The notes beneath the pieces were generated by a model. That model ran no database searches. It saw only the letters and a program-made list of their open reading frames with translations, and was not told where the DNA came from. Of a stretch of 64,000 bases of DNA, positions 1 through 9,034 are shown piece after piece (position 1 is the first letter of the stretch; each line of letters opens with the position of its first letter). A program made the translations under genes and the position numbers. The stretch spans positions 310,001 to 374,000 of the forward strand of contig JAHHIA010000004.1 of assembly GCA_019359045.1 (NCBI GenBank), given 5' to 3'. This DNA is from Scytolyngbya sp. HA4215-MV1 (lineage in GTDB: Bacteria; Cyanobacteriota; Cyanobacteriia; Leptolyngbyales; Leptolyngbyaceae).

Positions 1-384
1 ATGACTCGTGAGACCGGCGATCCCTTGCTACCCGGAATCACCTGGAGCCAAAAACTGGGTTCCTGTCGCGACTTCGCCGTTCTGTTTATGGCAACCTGTC
101 GGGCAGTGGGGATTGCCGCTCGATTTGTCAGCGGTTACGAAGAAGGTGATCCCGATGCGCCAGAACGGCATCTCCACGCCTGGGCAGAAGCTTACCTGCC
201 GGGTGCTGGATGGCGTGGGTTTGACCCAACTCACGGGTTAGCAGTGAGCGATCGCCATATTGCCTTAGCGGCTAGCCCGATCTCGCGTGCCGCTGCTCCC
301 TTTGTCGGGTCATTTCAAGGCAATGATGTACAAACAACCATGAGCTATTCCCTATCTATTCAATTGCTTGCCAATGAACCCTAA
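1..384 (+). CDS. Transglutaminase-like cysteine protease domain, C-terminal part (5' end outside window)
   Basis: The reading frame is open at the window edge, so only the C-terminal 127 residues are visible. It carries the transglutaminase-core triad: Cys in GSCRDFA (about residue 22), His in HLHAWAE (about residue 59) and Asp in GFDPTHG. The spacing is that of bacterial transglutaminase-like peptidases, which usually carry an N-terminal beta domain that would lie upstream of the window. Family members hydrolyse or cross-link peptide amides; the substrate cannot be read from sequence. The stop codon overlaps the start region of the downstream lipoprotein gene. Confident about the fold, not about the physiological role. 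Confidence 0.85.
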   Translation: MTRETGDPLLPGITWSQKLGSCRDFAVLFMATCRAVGIAARFVSGYEEGDPDAPERHLHAWAEAYLPGAGWRGFDPTHGLAVSDRHIALAASPISRAAAPFVGSFQGNDVQTTMSYSLSIQLLANEP

Positions 385-397
385 ATTTGCGCTCCCA

Positions 398-1180
398 ATG
401 GTCAGAGTCAATCCCAAAAAACTTTTAGGAAAAATCATTGCGATCGCATGGTTGGGATCTGTGATCGGCTGTTCTCCCGCGGCGCAAAATTCCACAGAAG
501 TGCCCTCACCATCAACCCAAAATTCGCCTGTTCCAACCACTTCTGTTAGCACTTCTACCCAACCTCAAGCTTCACCCTCGCCACTGACAATTCCTGACGA
601 AAAATTTAATGCTCAACTCAATAACGTCAAAGACACAGTGTTAAAAGATCAGTATTTGGCTGCCCTCAAAGCCTTTGCTGATATTCCCAAAGAAAGACCG
701 GAATACCAGGCAATCGTGGCGAAAATGCTGCATCATCAAGATCGCGTTTTCGAGATGTTGAGTGATTGTGAGAGCGAAGATCCGGCCGTGATTCAGCGCT
801 CTGAGTTTTATAAAATTTCTGACCAACAATTTATTTTTCAAAGAGTCTGTTTTCTGGCTGCTTACAACGTGAGCTATGCCTTCTTCCTATACACCGAAAC
901 TCCAACGGATGCTCAGGTAAAACCCCTCAAAATTACCACGTATCGCCAAGACGAAAATACCAAAGAAATCTCCAAAGAAGATTCTCATCTTTTTGCCGGA
1001 CTTGCCAAGTATGACGAGAAAAATCAGGAACTTTCACTCATCAGCAAATATCGTGGCATTGGCGATTGTGGCATTTCAGGCAAATACCAATTTCAAAATA
1101 ATGAATTGGTGCTGCAAGAATTTTTAGCCGACTTTGAATGCGACGGCAAAATTGAATTCAACAAAGTTTATCCTCAGTGA
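398..1180 (+). CDS. Putative lipoprotein, unknown function
   Basis: A 260-residue protein with an N-terminal KK followed by a hydrophobic stretch and a lipobox-like end (GSVIGC), then a long Ser/Thr/Pro linker (about residues 28-65), as in exported lipoproteins held off the membrane. The C-terminal part is hydrophilic and contains paired cysteines. In-frame ATGs exist at 368 and 374 inside the preceding gene; 398 was chosen because it puts the charged n-region directly before the signal helix and leaves the upstream stop at 384 clear. I do not recognise the domain. It follows the transglutaminase gene on the same strand and may be co-transcribed. Confidence 0.65.
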   Translation: MVRVNPKKLLGKIIAIAWLGSVIGCSPAAQNSTEVPSPSTQNSPVPTTSVSTSTQPQASPSPLTIPDEKFNAQLNNVKDTVLKDQYLAALKAFADIPKERPEYQAIVAKMLHHQDRVFEMLSDCESEDPAVIQRSEFYKISDQQFIFQRVCFLAAYNVSYAFFLYTETPTDAQVKPLKITTYRQDENTKEISKEDSHLFAGLAKYDEKNQELSLISKYRGIGDCGISGKYQFQNNELVLQEFLADFECDGKIEFNKVYPQ

Positions 1181-1202
1181 AGCAAGTCGGAGATCGCTGT
1201 CT

Positions 1203-1862
1203 TTATAAGGTAAAGTCCTGTTCAAACTGACTGCGAGTTATAGGCTGGCTGAGTTCTAAACCTTCGCCACCTAATACCCCCAGCGGTTTACCCTCCACCG
1301 AGATCCAGACTTTGGCTTTGGGGTCAATGCTGGTTACCGTGTAGGTTATCTGCGCCACCCTACCGGTCATCGAAGCGCTGCCTCCGCCTGCCTTAAAGTC
1401 CGAAGACAAATCGATATGAATCCCATCAGAAGCCACCTGCAGACTCCGCAGTTTGGTTGCTTTAGGAATAGTGCTGATCAAATTGGGCTGGTTGGAACCT
1501 GCCAGCAATTGGGTCAAGGTAGCTTGTAAGACGGCATCTGGCTGATCTACCACTTTCAGCTTGACACGAGCAGGAGCCAATGTCATGTGGCGGTTGGCAT
1601 CCTTGAGCCAGTAGATTTCAACCGTGCGTTCGATCGTCACCGTTGAGGCAGATGACTGGGATGTGCCAGCAGTGGGAGCAGAAGGCTGTACCGCAGGCGA
1701 GTGTAAGGTCTGAGCAGAGGGGTTGGTTGGCACAGCGGACTGTTGGGTGGGGGCTGCTTGCCAAACCCACCAGGCAGTCGCACTTCCGGTTGCCAGCACC
1801 AGCCCCGACAACCCAACCAAAATACCCAGCGGAACCCGACGAGTCGATTTGCGATCTTCCAT
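1203..1862 (-). CDS. GerMN-domain membrane-anchored protein
   Basis: Starts with a short basic tail, one transmembrane helix (about residues 12-33), a Ser/Thr/Pro/Ala-rich linker, and a C-terminal GerMN domain (about residues 80-205) recognisable from the VEIYWLKD strand, the LLAG segment and the HIDLSSDF motif. GerMN domains occur in spore germination GerM and in many cyanobacterial envelope proteins, where the role is unclear but probably peptidoglycan-associated. An upstream in-frame ATG at 1877 exists; 1862 was chosen because a GGAGGG ribosome-binding site sits just before it. Convergent with the upstream lipoprotein gene. Confidence 0.75.
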   Translation of the reverse strand: MEDRKSTRRVPLGILVGLSGLVLATGSATAWWVWQAAPTQQSAVPTNPSAQTLHSPAVQPSAPTAGTSQSSASTVTIERTVEIYWLKDANRHMTLAPARVKLKVVDQPDAVLQATLTQLLAGSNQPNLISTIPKATKLRSLQVASDGIHIDLSSDFKAGGGSASMTGRVAQITYTVTSIDPKAKVWISVEGKPLGVLGGEGLELSQPITRSQFEQDFTL

Positions 1863-2083
1863 ATCTATGCCCTCCATAAAAATAAGCTGAATGTGAGGGG
1901 CTACCCATCACTACAAGAGTGACAAAGGCTTTTCAGCAGAACTAGGAGATTTTGAATTGTAAATTTGAATGGGGCAGTCGTTCGTGACTGTCAAAAGCGA
2001 TTTGCGTTTAGTTGACAAAACTCAAAGCTTTCCTTTTTACCACTTCCCTTTTTCCCCTTTAATCCTTTATTCTCCCTCTCTTC

Positions 2084-2860
2084 CTATGGCTCAATCCGAG
2101 TAAAAGCAGCTAGATTCAACTGATCAGTCGTCAATTCCAGTTGCAAAATTCGTGCCAGAATTTTTCCCTTGGCCCATCGATTGAGATCGAGGCGATCGCT
2201 CACCCCCTGCGCGATCGATTTCACCAATCTTGCGGGCACTTTTTCGCCATTCACTTCCACGATCGGTTCCACCAAAACAATGTATCTGCCCCGCTCCAAT
2301 TTCAGGGTTGCCTCTGTGAGAATCATGAGGCGATCGGGATAGCCCCGTTCTTGTAATTCGACTTGTAACCGCAGTCGATTGTTGCCAAGAAAATCGACGG
2401 TGGGGTTAATTAGGTTATAGCGTTTAATCCCTTCCGCATCTGTTCCTTTAAGTAAATCGATGCCCAATTTGCGAAATCGCTTGGCAATGATGGGCGATCG
2501 CAAAGCTTGATTAATATCTGCTTCGGTCAGTGCAACCTTGATAGCTGCTTGTAACGGTTGCTTTAGCCGAAATTTACCCTTACGAATCCGCTGTGCATCG
2601 AGAGCGATCGGGTCAGTTTCTACTTCCAACAACGCAATTCGCATCTCCTTTTCGGGAAACAGTCCCCGTCCAGCAATTCGGACATGCTCAATCCGACCAT
2701 TCAACAATTGATAACTGGGGGTATTATCAATGCGAATCTGGAGTTGCTCAACCCCTTTCAGTTGCTTGCGAATCGCGCTTTCAGCGACATGGTCAGTAAT
2801 GAATCCAGCAGGGGAGATTAAACCAATGAGAGTTGAGAAGAGGATGGTAAAAAATTCCAT
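2084..2860 (-). CDS. DUF2993 (LmeA-like) protein
   Basis: A 258-residue protein with a hydrophobic N-terminus resembling a signal peptide (FFTILFSTLIGLISPAG), then the DUF2993 fold: the repeated pattern of a long amphipathic strand with GRI.HV.I.GRGLF, and a C-terminal LTTDQLNL segment. DUF2993 proteins in actinobacteria (LmeA) act in the periplasm on lipoglycans; the cyanobacterial members are uncharacterised envelope proteins. About 200 bases separate it from the GerMN gene on the same strand, and that spacer contains only AT-rich sequence with no visible feature. Confidence 0.75.
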   Translation of the reverse strand: MEFFTILFSTLIGLISPAGFITDHVAESAIRKQLKGVEQLQIRIDNTPSYQLLNGRIEHVRIAGRGLFPEKEMRIALLEVETDPIALDAQRIRKGKFRLKQPLQAAIKVALTEADINQALRSPIIAKRFRKLGIDLLKGTDAEGIKRYNLINPTVDFLGNNRLRLQVELQERGYPDRLMILTEATLKLERGRYIVLVEPIVEVNGEKVPARLVKSIAQGVSDRLDLNRWAKGKILARILQLELTTDQLNLAAFTRIEP

Positions 2861-2961
2861 ACATCTGGGGGGAGACTAACCCCAGTTATAGACTGCCCTG
2901 CCCGTTTTTGGTTGCAATATCGCAGACTGGGGCTGCCAACTTTTCAGTCTACCCAGGGTGG

Positions 2962-3468
2962 TCAATTAACCAGAGCGATCGCAGCAACCAGACGAAATCC
3001 TGCAATTTGGTTGATTTCCATCAGTGCCTGTTTCATTTCATCGGCTACCGAATTTGTCAAACGGGTTTCAAATGCTGTCAGGATGCTTTCTTTGGTGTGA
3101 TTTTTCACCGCAATGATGAAGGGAAAGCCAAATTTGTCTTTATATGCCTGGTTCAGGGCATGAAAGCGATCGTACTCAACCGGACTGAGTCGGTCTAAGC
3201 CGACCCCTGCCTGCTCTTGGACTGAAGCTTCCGCCATTTTGGCTTTGCTACCCAGGTCAGGATGTGCCTGAATTAACGCCAGTTGCTCATCTCGGCTCAG
3301 TGCTTGGACGATACGCACCATTTTTTGATGGAGATCTTCTCGATCTGTAAAGGGACGATCGTGCCAGGCTTGCTCGGCGATCGCAGGCGTATCCTCGAAC
3401 ACAGCTCCTAAGGCAGCAACAAATTCTTCCTGACTCATCTGGTTGATGTGGGCGATCGAGTACGGCAT
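2962..3468 (-). CDS. uraD: 2-oxo-4-hydroxy-4-carboxy-5-ureidoimidazoline (OHCU) decarboxylase
   Basis: A 168-residue single-domain protein, the usual UraD length. Features of the family: the N-terminal FVAALGAVFEDTP helix, the HPDLG motif near residue 88 including the catalytic His, and the C-terminal FGFPFIIAVK segment with RL.N. These enzymes decarboxylate OHCU to S-allantoin in the purine degradation route after urate oxidase and HIU hydrolase. No other ureide-pathway gene is in the window, so it stands alone here. ATG start with the conserved N-terminus immediately following. Confidence 0.88.
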   Translation of the reverse strand: MPYSIAHINQMSQEEFVAALGAVFEDTPAIAEQAWHDRPFTDREDLHQKMVRIVQALSRDEQLALIQAHPDLGSKAKMAEASVQEQAGVGLDRLSPVEYDRFHALNQAYKDKFGFPFIIAVKNHTKESILTAFETRLTNSVADEMKQALMEINQIAGFRLVAAIALVN

Positions 3469-3598
3469 CGTAATTGTTAGATATCGCAGTGGAATGACGA
3501 AGAATCTATCAAAAATCTTTGAAGGTAACAGAATTCTTGAAAAGTTGGTTTACAATTCCTGAAGTCTAGCTGCCAATTTGTTTATTACCGATACCAGT

Positions 3599-3721
3599 AT
3601 GGATGTCAAATTAGTTCTTGTGGTCTTGACCGGCATTTTCACAGTTGCCTGCCTGTTTTTCGGCACTCGCAACGGTTTCTATGATTCTGACAATTATCAC
3701 GGGAATGGCTCGGCTCACTAA
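3599..3721 (+). CDS. Small single-helix membrane protein (40 aa), possibly NDH-1 subunit P-like
   Basis: A 40-codon frame beginning ATG-GAT-GTC and ending at TAA 3719-3721. The peptide has one transmembrane segment (residues 4-22, LVLVVLTGIFTVACLFF) followed by a hydrophilic tail with the motif NGFYDSDNYHGNG. The tail looks conserved rather than random, and from memory it resembles the small cyanobacterial NDH-1 subunit NdhP; this is recollection, not a search result, so no symbol is given. No clear Shine-Dalgarno sequence. A weak hairpin with a short T-run follows the stop (about 3731-3756). It lies alone between uraD and the beta-CASP gene. Confidence 0.6.
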   Translation: MDVKLVLVVLTGIFTVACLFFGTRNGFYDSDNYHGNGSAH

Positions 3722-3984
3722 AAGGACTTCTACCCCTTGCCGAGGGTTTTAACTCAAAAAATGCCCGCCACGAAATAGCGATTGCCAGATCGCATCCTCA
3801 CCCCCTACAAGGCATTCCATTTCTCGTTCCAGAAAGTCGTCCCAGTTTTTGAGATAATCCTGAAGGTAGGCATTGAACTATTTTTTCTCACTGCCCAAAG
3901 CTTCATGAAAGTCGGGATATTCTTTGCTGGATGCTGGAGATCGAGTTGGAATCGGTTTAGCCTTGACAGGGGCGCTGTACAGAC

Positions 3985-5676
3985 GTGATCGATCTGGAAT
4001 GTTTACCCTATGCTGTGGGTCATGCGGATGAAGGGGTCTGTCTGCTGGTTCGGATGGGGCCTTATCGCATTCTTTTGGATTGTGGATTGCGCGATACTTC
4101 ACTCCTCAAGCCCCAGCGATCGCACCTGGCACTCCCCGCCGACCTGGTTTTATGTAGCCATGCTCACCCGGATCATGCCAGAGGCTTACTGGATCTGCAT
4201 CGTCAGTACCCTCAGCTACCCATCTATGCGAGTGAGGTGACCTCTCAACTGCTGCCCTTAAACTGGCTGCACACCGCAGAGGCACCTTTGCCGCTCTTTT
4301 GCCATGCTTTACCCTGGCGCACTCCCGTTGAATTTCAAGATGGTCTAAGTGCTGAGCTATTCCCATCCGGGCATTTACCAGGGGCAGCGGTGATTGCCTT
4401 AACCTATCTGCCTCCGCGTCAACTGGGAGAAAAAACATCCCGTTCCTATCGAATTCTTTATACAGGTGATTTTTTTCTATCCAATTCTCGCCTGGTTGAA
4501 GGGTTACCCCTAGAAGAGCTACGGGCATTGCAACCAGATGTATTGATCGTTGAGGGAACCTACGGCACTGCCCGACATCCCCATCGTCGCCAGCAAGAAA
4601 ATCTCCTGGCAGAACGGATTAACCGAGCGATCGCGGAAGGTTTTTCGGTATTGTTGCCGACTTCAGCCATGGGGCTGGGACAAGAATTGTTGATGTTACT
4701 GCGCAGTCATCATCACTTTACAGGACGCGATCTGGATATTTGGGTCGATGGCGCTGTCGCCACTGCCTGTGACGTTTACCTGGAACTGTTGCCCCATTTA
4801 CCGACCGCAGTGCAAAACTTTGCCCGTCACCAACCCCTGTTCTGGGACGAACGGGTACGTCCGCGAGTCAGGCACCTACCGCCAGCGCAGCGGAGTCAGG
4901 TTGGGCAAGCCCCTTGCATTGTGCTGACCGATCTCAACGCCGATTTGAGAGAATATTGCCATCCCGATAGTGGACCCTGGTTAGTGTTGTTGCCTCAACA
5001 ACCAGGGCGATCGGAAATTGAACAGCGCGTCTTGAGTGGGGCGGCGGCATCTCTGGCCCCCCCCTCCGCACTTCCCCAAATCGAGACTTATCTTCTTGCT
5101 CAACATTCGGACGGACCTGGGATTACCCAGCTCATCCACAATTTGCGCCCTCAGCATGTGGTCTTTGTACATGGGTCGCCGACTTATTTGGCAGATCTGA
5201 CAGGGCTAGAAGAACTGCACAACCGCTATCACTTACACTGTCCTTCTGCGGGGAGCCAGGTTGAGTTGCCGATCGGCGAAACCTTCTTGCAGCCTGCCGC
5301 GCCCGAAACTCACTATGAAGGCGAGTTAAGCGAGCTGGATACAGTAGTCACTATCACCCTGTCAGATGCCATCATGTCCGATCCGCGCTGGCAAAACTTA
5401 GCAGACACCGGCTTGGTTGAAGCTCGCTGGCAGGGGCAAGAGCTGGTGATTCGTGGCTTACCTCAACGAGAATTGCTCCGACAGCGAGGCGACCTTGCCA
5501 TCTCAACGACCACTGCCTGTTGCGGCAACTGCCGCCATAATCGCGGACAGCGCTGCTGGAATGCCGATTCTCCACTTTACAATTTCAAAGTTACACCGGA
5601 TGGCTACTGTCCCGCATTTGAATTTTCTCAAAGTTTGACAGAGGAGTCGGCGATCGATGCCGATGAAATGGAGTGA
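3985..5676 (+). CDS. Metallo-beta-lactamase/beta-CASP family hydrolase with C-terminal Cys cluster
   Basis: A 563-residue protein. The MBL core shows the zinc motif HxHxDH (H59, H61, D63, H64), the GHLPGAA histidine, YTGDFF aspartate and EGTYG motif, then a beta-CASP-like insert and a late VFVHGSP histidine. This layout is that of CPSF/RNase J-type nucleases and their relatives. The C-terminus adds a Cys-rich segment (CCGNCRHN...RCW...YCPAF) that may bind a metal. Starts with GTG; the residues immediately after it form the first MBL strand, so a later start would truncate the fold, although no clear ribosome-binding site is seen. Probably acts on RNA or DNA; substrate unknown. Confidence 0.8.
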   Translation: MIDLECLPYAVGHADEGVCLLVRMGPYRILLDCGLRDTSLLKPQRSHLALPADLVLCSHAHPDHARGLLDLHRQYPQLPIYASEVTSQLLPLNWLHTAEAPLPLFCHALPWRTPVEFQDGLSAELFPSGHLPGAAVIALTYLPPRQLGEKTSRSYRILYTGDFFLSNSRLVEGLPLEELRALQPDVLIVEGTYGTARHPHRRQQENLLAERINRAIAEGFSVLLPTSAMGLGQELLMLLRSHHHFTGRDLDIWVDGAVATACDVYLELLPHLPTAVQNFARHQPLFWDERVRPRVRHLPPAQRSQVGQAPCIVLTDLNADLREYCHPDSGPWLVLLPQQPGRSEIEQRVLSGAAASLAPPSALPQIETYLLAQHSDGPGITQLIHNLRPQHVVFVHGSPTYLADLTGLEELHNRYHLHCPSAGSQVELPIGETFLQPAAPETHYEGELSELDTVVTITLSDAIMSDPRWQNLADTGLVEARWQGQELVIRGLPQRELLRQRGDLAISTTTACCGNCRHNRGQRCWNADSPLYNFKVTPDGYCPAFEFSQSLTEESAIDADEME

Positions 5677-5685
5677 TCTGGCGAG

Positions 5686-5928
5686 TTAGTAATAATCGCG
5701 CTTCGATTCAGGCTGTTCAAAACTCGAAGGATCGTAAATATAGCGAGTGACCTCTTCTTCCAGCCGATGAATCAAATAAGGCTCCAGCGTGTTGCTATGG
5801 CGCAGAGCCGCCAAGTAGCCATCTAAATAAAGGCGTAAGTCATCGAACTGATACCCCCGATTCCACAGTTCTACCAGGGCATCGGTCAGCTTTTGGTAGC
5901 AGCGGATAGTTTGAGTGTCCTGCAACAT
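5686..5928 (-). CDS. Small conserved cyanobacterial protein (DUF6761-like)
   Basis: An 80-residue, mostly helical, acidic protein starting MLQDTQTIRCYQKLTDAL and ending KRDYY. The sequence looks like a cyanobacteria-restricted family of about this length with no known function. Convergent with the beta-CASP gene, with only nine bases between the two stops. No membrane helix or catalytic motif is visible. The 284-base gap to the next gene holds no further feature I can support. Confidence 0.7.
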   Translation of the reverse strand: MLQDTQTIRCYQKLTDALVELWNRGYQFDDLRLYLDGYLAALRHSNTLEPYLIHRLEEEVTRYIYDPSSFEQPESKRDYY

Positions 5929-6212
5929 GAGATGGGTTCGACGAAAACGACAGATCGTTATCTTGATTCTAGACTTAATTGTAAGGCTTCATGTTGTTAA
6001 ATGCTACTTTGCTTCGCTTCTCATTGGCTCATAAAACTTGATTAACTTTTTAAAACTTCTTGGAAATGCCTGTGCTCCCTTGACAGCAGGAAGACTGTAA
6101 CATAACCGATTCATTTTTCTGGGGTTCGTCAGAATCGAAGTAGCCTTAGTTACAGACCTATGACATCTGCTCTGATAACTTAATTCCACTAACAGAAGGG
6201 AAGCAAGCCTCC

Positions 6213-6983
6213 GTGGGATCTGTTTCTGTCCAAATCGTCGAAGGAAATCCGCACCTCCGATCGCTGCTAGGTTGGCATTTGCAGCAGGCTGGATATACCG
6301 TTTATCAGTCGGCGGATCTTCATCAAGCCAGGGATGTTTTTCAAAATCGCCAGCCAACCCTGGTCATCCTGGATTCTGAGTTACCAGATGGAGATGGGAT
6401 TGATTTTTGTCGCTGGCTACAGCAGCAACACCAAGTGTTGATCTTGATGTTGTCGGCGCGCAATTCTGAGGCAGACATTGTTGAAGGACTGCGGGCTGGA
6501 GCAGATGACTACCTGACCAAGCCCTTTGGCATTCAAGAATTTTTGGCGCGGGTCGCAGCGCTGACTCGACGCAGCCGTACGTCGATTCCACCTGCCCATC
6601 TGGACTATGGCGATCTCAAAATTGACCTGGTGCAAAGACGGGTGCGGTTTAAGGGCGCGTTTATTGAACTTACCCCTCAGGAATTTAGTCTGCTGTTTGT
6701 GTTGGCGCAGGCAGGAGGGATGCCATTGAGTCGATCGGAATTGTTACAGCGTGCCTGGCCCGATTCGATCGACAATCCCCGCACGGTGGATACTCATGTG
6801 CTGTCACTGCGGAAGAAAATTGAAACTGATCCCCGACAACCTGGATTAATTCAAACAGTCCGTAATGTAGGGTATCGCTTAAGTATGGAAATTCTCAGTC
6901 ATGGTTCGTCGGATTCTCAAACTGAGTTTGTCAATCGCAAGAAAACGACCAATCCAGCCCCACAGCGCATGGCAATGAAGTAG
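6213..6983 (+). CDS. OmpR/PhoB-family response regulator
   Basis: A 256-residue protein with a receiver domain (about 5-118) and a winged-helix DNA-binding domain (about 130-225, ending TVRNVGYRLS). The phospho-acceptor is D54 (ILDSELPDGDG), the switch Ser is in LSARN and the Lys in DDYLTKPF. One of the two N-terminal acidic residues that normally hold Mg2+ is missing: the sequence is VEGNP (E10, G11) instead of the usual acidic pair. GTG start. It is not an obvious RpaA or RpaB. The C-terminal tail after the winged helix (about 30 residues) is polar. No sensor kinase lies next to it. Confidence 0.85.
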   Translation: MGSVSVQIVEGNPHLRSLLGWHLQQAGYTVYQSADLHQARDVFQNRQPTLVILDSELPDGDGIDFCRWLQQQHQVLILMLSARNSEADIVEGLRAGADDYLTKPFGIQEFLARVAALTRRSRTSIPPAHLDYGDLKIDLVQRRVRFKGAFIELTPQEFSLLFVLAQAGGMPLSRSELLQRAWPDSIDNPRTVDTHVLSLRKKIETDPRQPGLIQTVRNVGYRLSMEILSHGSSDSQTEFVNRKKTTNPAPQRMAMK

Positions 6984-6991
6984 TCCGAATT

Positions 6992-7342
6992 TTACATTGC
7001 CAGTTGGTTGACATGATCCAGCATCTGTAATCCATGGATCAAAGATGCGCCGCCTCGAATGGCAGTTGCCACATGCACGGCTTCCGTCATTTGCTCCAGG
7101 TCAGAACCTTGCTGAAGCGATTCCTTACTATACGCATCAATGCAATAGGGACATTGCACTGTATGGGCAACTGCCAGCGCAATCAATGCTTTTTCTCGCT
7201 TGGAAAGGGCACCGTCTTCAAACACTGCCTGATAGTAGGCAAAGAACTTATTGGCGAGTTCGGGGTTGCCTTCGCCAATGTTCCCAAAATGGGGCAAATG
7301 TTCGGGTTTGTAGTACTGATCCATGGGGTTGAGTGATTGCAT
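6992..7342 (-). CDS. AhpD/carboxymuconolactone decarboxylase-like protein (arsenosugar-biosynthesis-associated type)
   Basis: A helical AhpD-fold protein with the redox motif CPYC, the KALIALAVAH helix before it and IRGGASLIHG after it. The N-terminal pattern YYKPEHLPHFGNIGE is typical of the subfamily annotated as arsenosugar biosynthesis-associated peroxidase-like proteins, usually found near a radical SAM enzyme; no such partner is present here. The frame can extend to a TTG at 7408; the ATG at 7342 or 7324 fits the family N-terminus better. Likely role: thiol-dependent peroxide or arsenic-related redox chemistry. Convergent with the response regulator, with eight bases between stops. Confidence 0.75.
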   Translation of the reverse strand: MQSLNPMDQYYKPEHLPHFGNIGEGNPELANKFFAYYQAVFEDGALSKREKALIALAVAHTVQCPYCIDAYSKESLQQGSDLEQMTEAVHVATAIRGGASLIHGLQMLDHVNQLAM

Positions 7343-7449
7343 GGGGCAGGGGTTCGGATCTCCGGCTTCTGTTAACAGTTCATGTTCAAGTCGTTCAACC
7401 GTAATCAAAAGCCGGGGATCTAAGTAGCTGGGCTAAATTAAATTGAAGA

Positions 7450-7506
7450 TGTTTTTGGGGGTGGAGGGGGTAAAACCCCCTGCCTGGGGGCGCAGCCCCC
7501 AAACCC
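7450..7506. repeat. GC-rich twin hairpin (REP-like)
   Basis: Two successive small hairpins, GGGGG-TAAAA-CCCCC (7466-7480) and GGGGG-CGCAG-CCCCC (7486-7500), sit in a G/C-tract between the M16 peptidase stop and the AhpD-like gene. The pattern is that of dispersed palindromic repeats seen in cyanobacterial intergenic DNA. There is no T-run directly after it on the minus strand, so it is not a classical terminator. Confidence 0.6.
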
Positions 7507-7560
7507 CTTTCTTACAATTAATTTAGGGCTACCTACTTAATGCTGAGGCGTGCAGCCGAA

Positions 7561-8880
7561 TCAGTGGCTTTGTTCGGGTTTCATCACGATGATGCCGTAG
7601 GCATTTGGAGAGAGATATTTCTGAGCTGCTGCTTGCAAAGTTTCCTCACTTAACGATCGAATATGGATGGGATAATTTAGCGCGGGCGCTAAATCACCCA
7701 CCAGAGAGTGATAGTAGCCATATAAACCTGAGCGATCGCTGGGCGTTTCATTACCAAAGATGAAATGATTGGCAACTTGGGTGCGAACCCGGGCAATTTC
7801 ACTGGCACTCACGGGCTCAGTTTGCATCCTGGTAATGTGTTGAACGATCGTCGCTTCTACGGCGGGTAAATGTTCGATCGACAAGCGAGCGGAGACCGAA
7901 AATACGCCCTGGTGTTGATATGTCATATTGCTGGCGGAAATTTGAGTCACCAGCCCTTTCTCTTCACGCAAATCTTGCACCAGGCGTGCCGTTCTACCAT
8001 GTCCTAAAATACTTGCCAGCACATCGAGTGCATAAGTTTGGTCGAGATCCATCAGTCCTGGCACTCGCCAGGTCATGACTAGGCGCGCCTGCTGCAATGT
8101 GGGATCGACAAACTCCCGCCGCACGATTTCCTGAAAGGGTTGCTCTGGGTGCAGGGTGGGTAGATGCTTGGATATATAATTTCCAGACTCAACACCGGGA
8201 CTGCGATGGCTCTCAGCCTGGGCAAACCCATGCTCTAAGATCTCAATCATTTGCTCAACGGGCAGATTTCCGACTACTGCAGCGGTCATCTGGCTAGGCT
8301 GATACCAGGCGGCATGAAAATCTCGCATTTGTTGCGGTACCAATTGCTCGATCACCTGGGTGGGACCTAATACTGGGCGACGATAGGGCAATTGCTCGAA
8401 GGTGGTTTCAGTAGTGCGTTGAAAGGTGCGACGGCGGGGATTATCTTCCGATCGTCGAATTTCCTCCAACACGACCAACCGTTCTCGCTCAAAGCTTTGA
8501 TCGGGGATGCTGGCATTGAGTAATACTTCGATTTGTAGCGGTGCCAGATCTGCAAAGTCTTTGGGGGCAGAGGTGATGTAGTAGTGGGTATAGTCCTGAC
8601 TGGTGGCGGCATTGGTAACTGCACCCCGCGCTTCTATCAGGCGCTCGAATTCACCACTTTCCAATTGTGAAGTTCCCTTGAAGATCATATGCTCCAGGAA
8701 ATGTGCCATCCCATTGATGTCATCCGGCTCTTTGGCAGAACCAACATTGAGCCAAAGATTGAGATTCACTGCTTCGACGGGCATTTGCTCAGCGACGATC
8801 GTTAAGCCATTGGATAGGCGATGGAGCGTGGGAGCATTGAGAGGTAGGGCAGAAGAAGCCTTGAGCAAGGTTGAAGTCAT
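7561..8880 (-). CDS. M16-family zinc metallopeptidase
   Basis: A 439-residue protein with the inverted zinc motif HFLEH (H60, E63, H64) and the distal ligand glutamate in VLEEIRR (about E140), which together define active M16 peptidases such as the processing-peptidase beta subunit and bacterial PqqL/YmxG types. The C-terminal half has the second M16 lobe with GRTARLVQDLREEKGLV. M16 proteins often occur in pairs with an inactive partner; none is seen here. Soluble, no signal peptide. ATG start gives the family N-terminus (TLHRLSNGLTIVAEQ). Confidence 0.9.
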   Translation of the reverse strand: MTSTLLKASSALPLNAPTLHRLSNGLTIVAEQMPVEAVNLNLWLNVGSAKEPDDINGMAHFLEHMIFKGTSQLESGEFERLIEARGAVTNAATSQDYTHYYITSAPKDFADLAPLQIEVLLNASIPDQSFERERLVVLEEIRRSEDNPRRRTFQRTTETTFEQLPYRRPVLGPTQVIEQLVPQQMRDFHAAWYQPSQMTAAVVGNLPVEQMIEILEHGFAQAESHRSPGVESGNYISKHLPTLHPEQPFQEIVRREFVDPTLQQARLVMTWRVPGLMDLDQTYALDVLASILGHGRTARLVQDLREEKGLVTQISASNMTYQHQGVFSVSARLSIEHLPAVEATIVQHITRMQTEPVSASEIARVRTQVANHFIFGNETPSDRSGLYGYYHSLVGDLAPALNYPIHIRSLSEETLQAAAQKYLSPNAYGIIVMKPEQSH

Positions 8881-9034
8881 GCAAATTCATCAGGACGCTT
8901 CATACATCTTAGTCTTTGTCGAGTGTCCATTAACCAATTACTGAGATTTTGCGGGATTTTGGTGGATTTGCCAGTAAAACTTTCGATCGATGGGGAACGT
9001 AGTCAAGAATGGTGTTGGCACTGTAGATGCTTGA

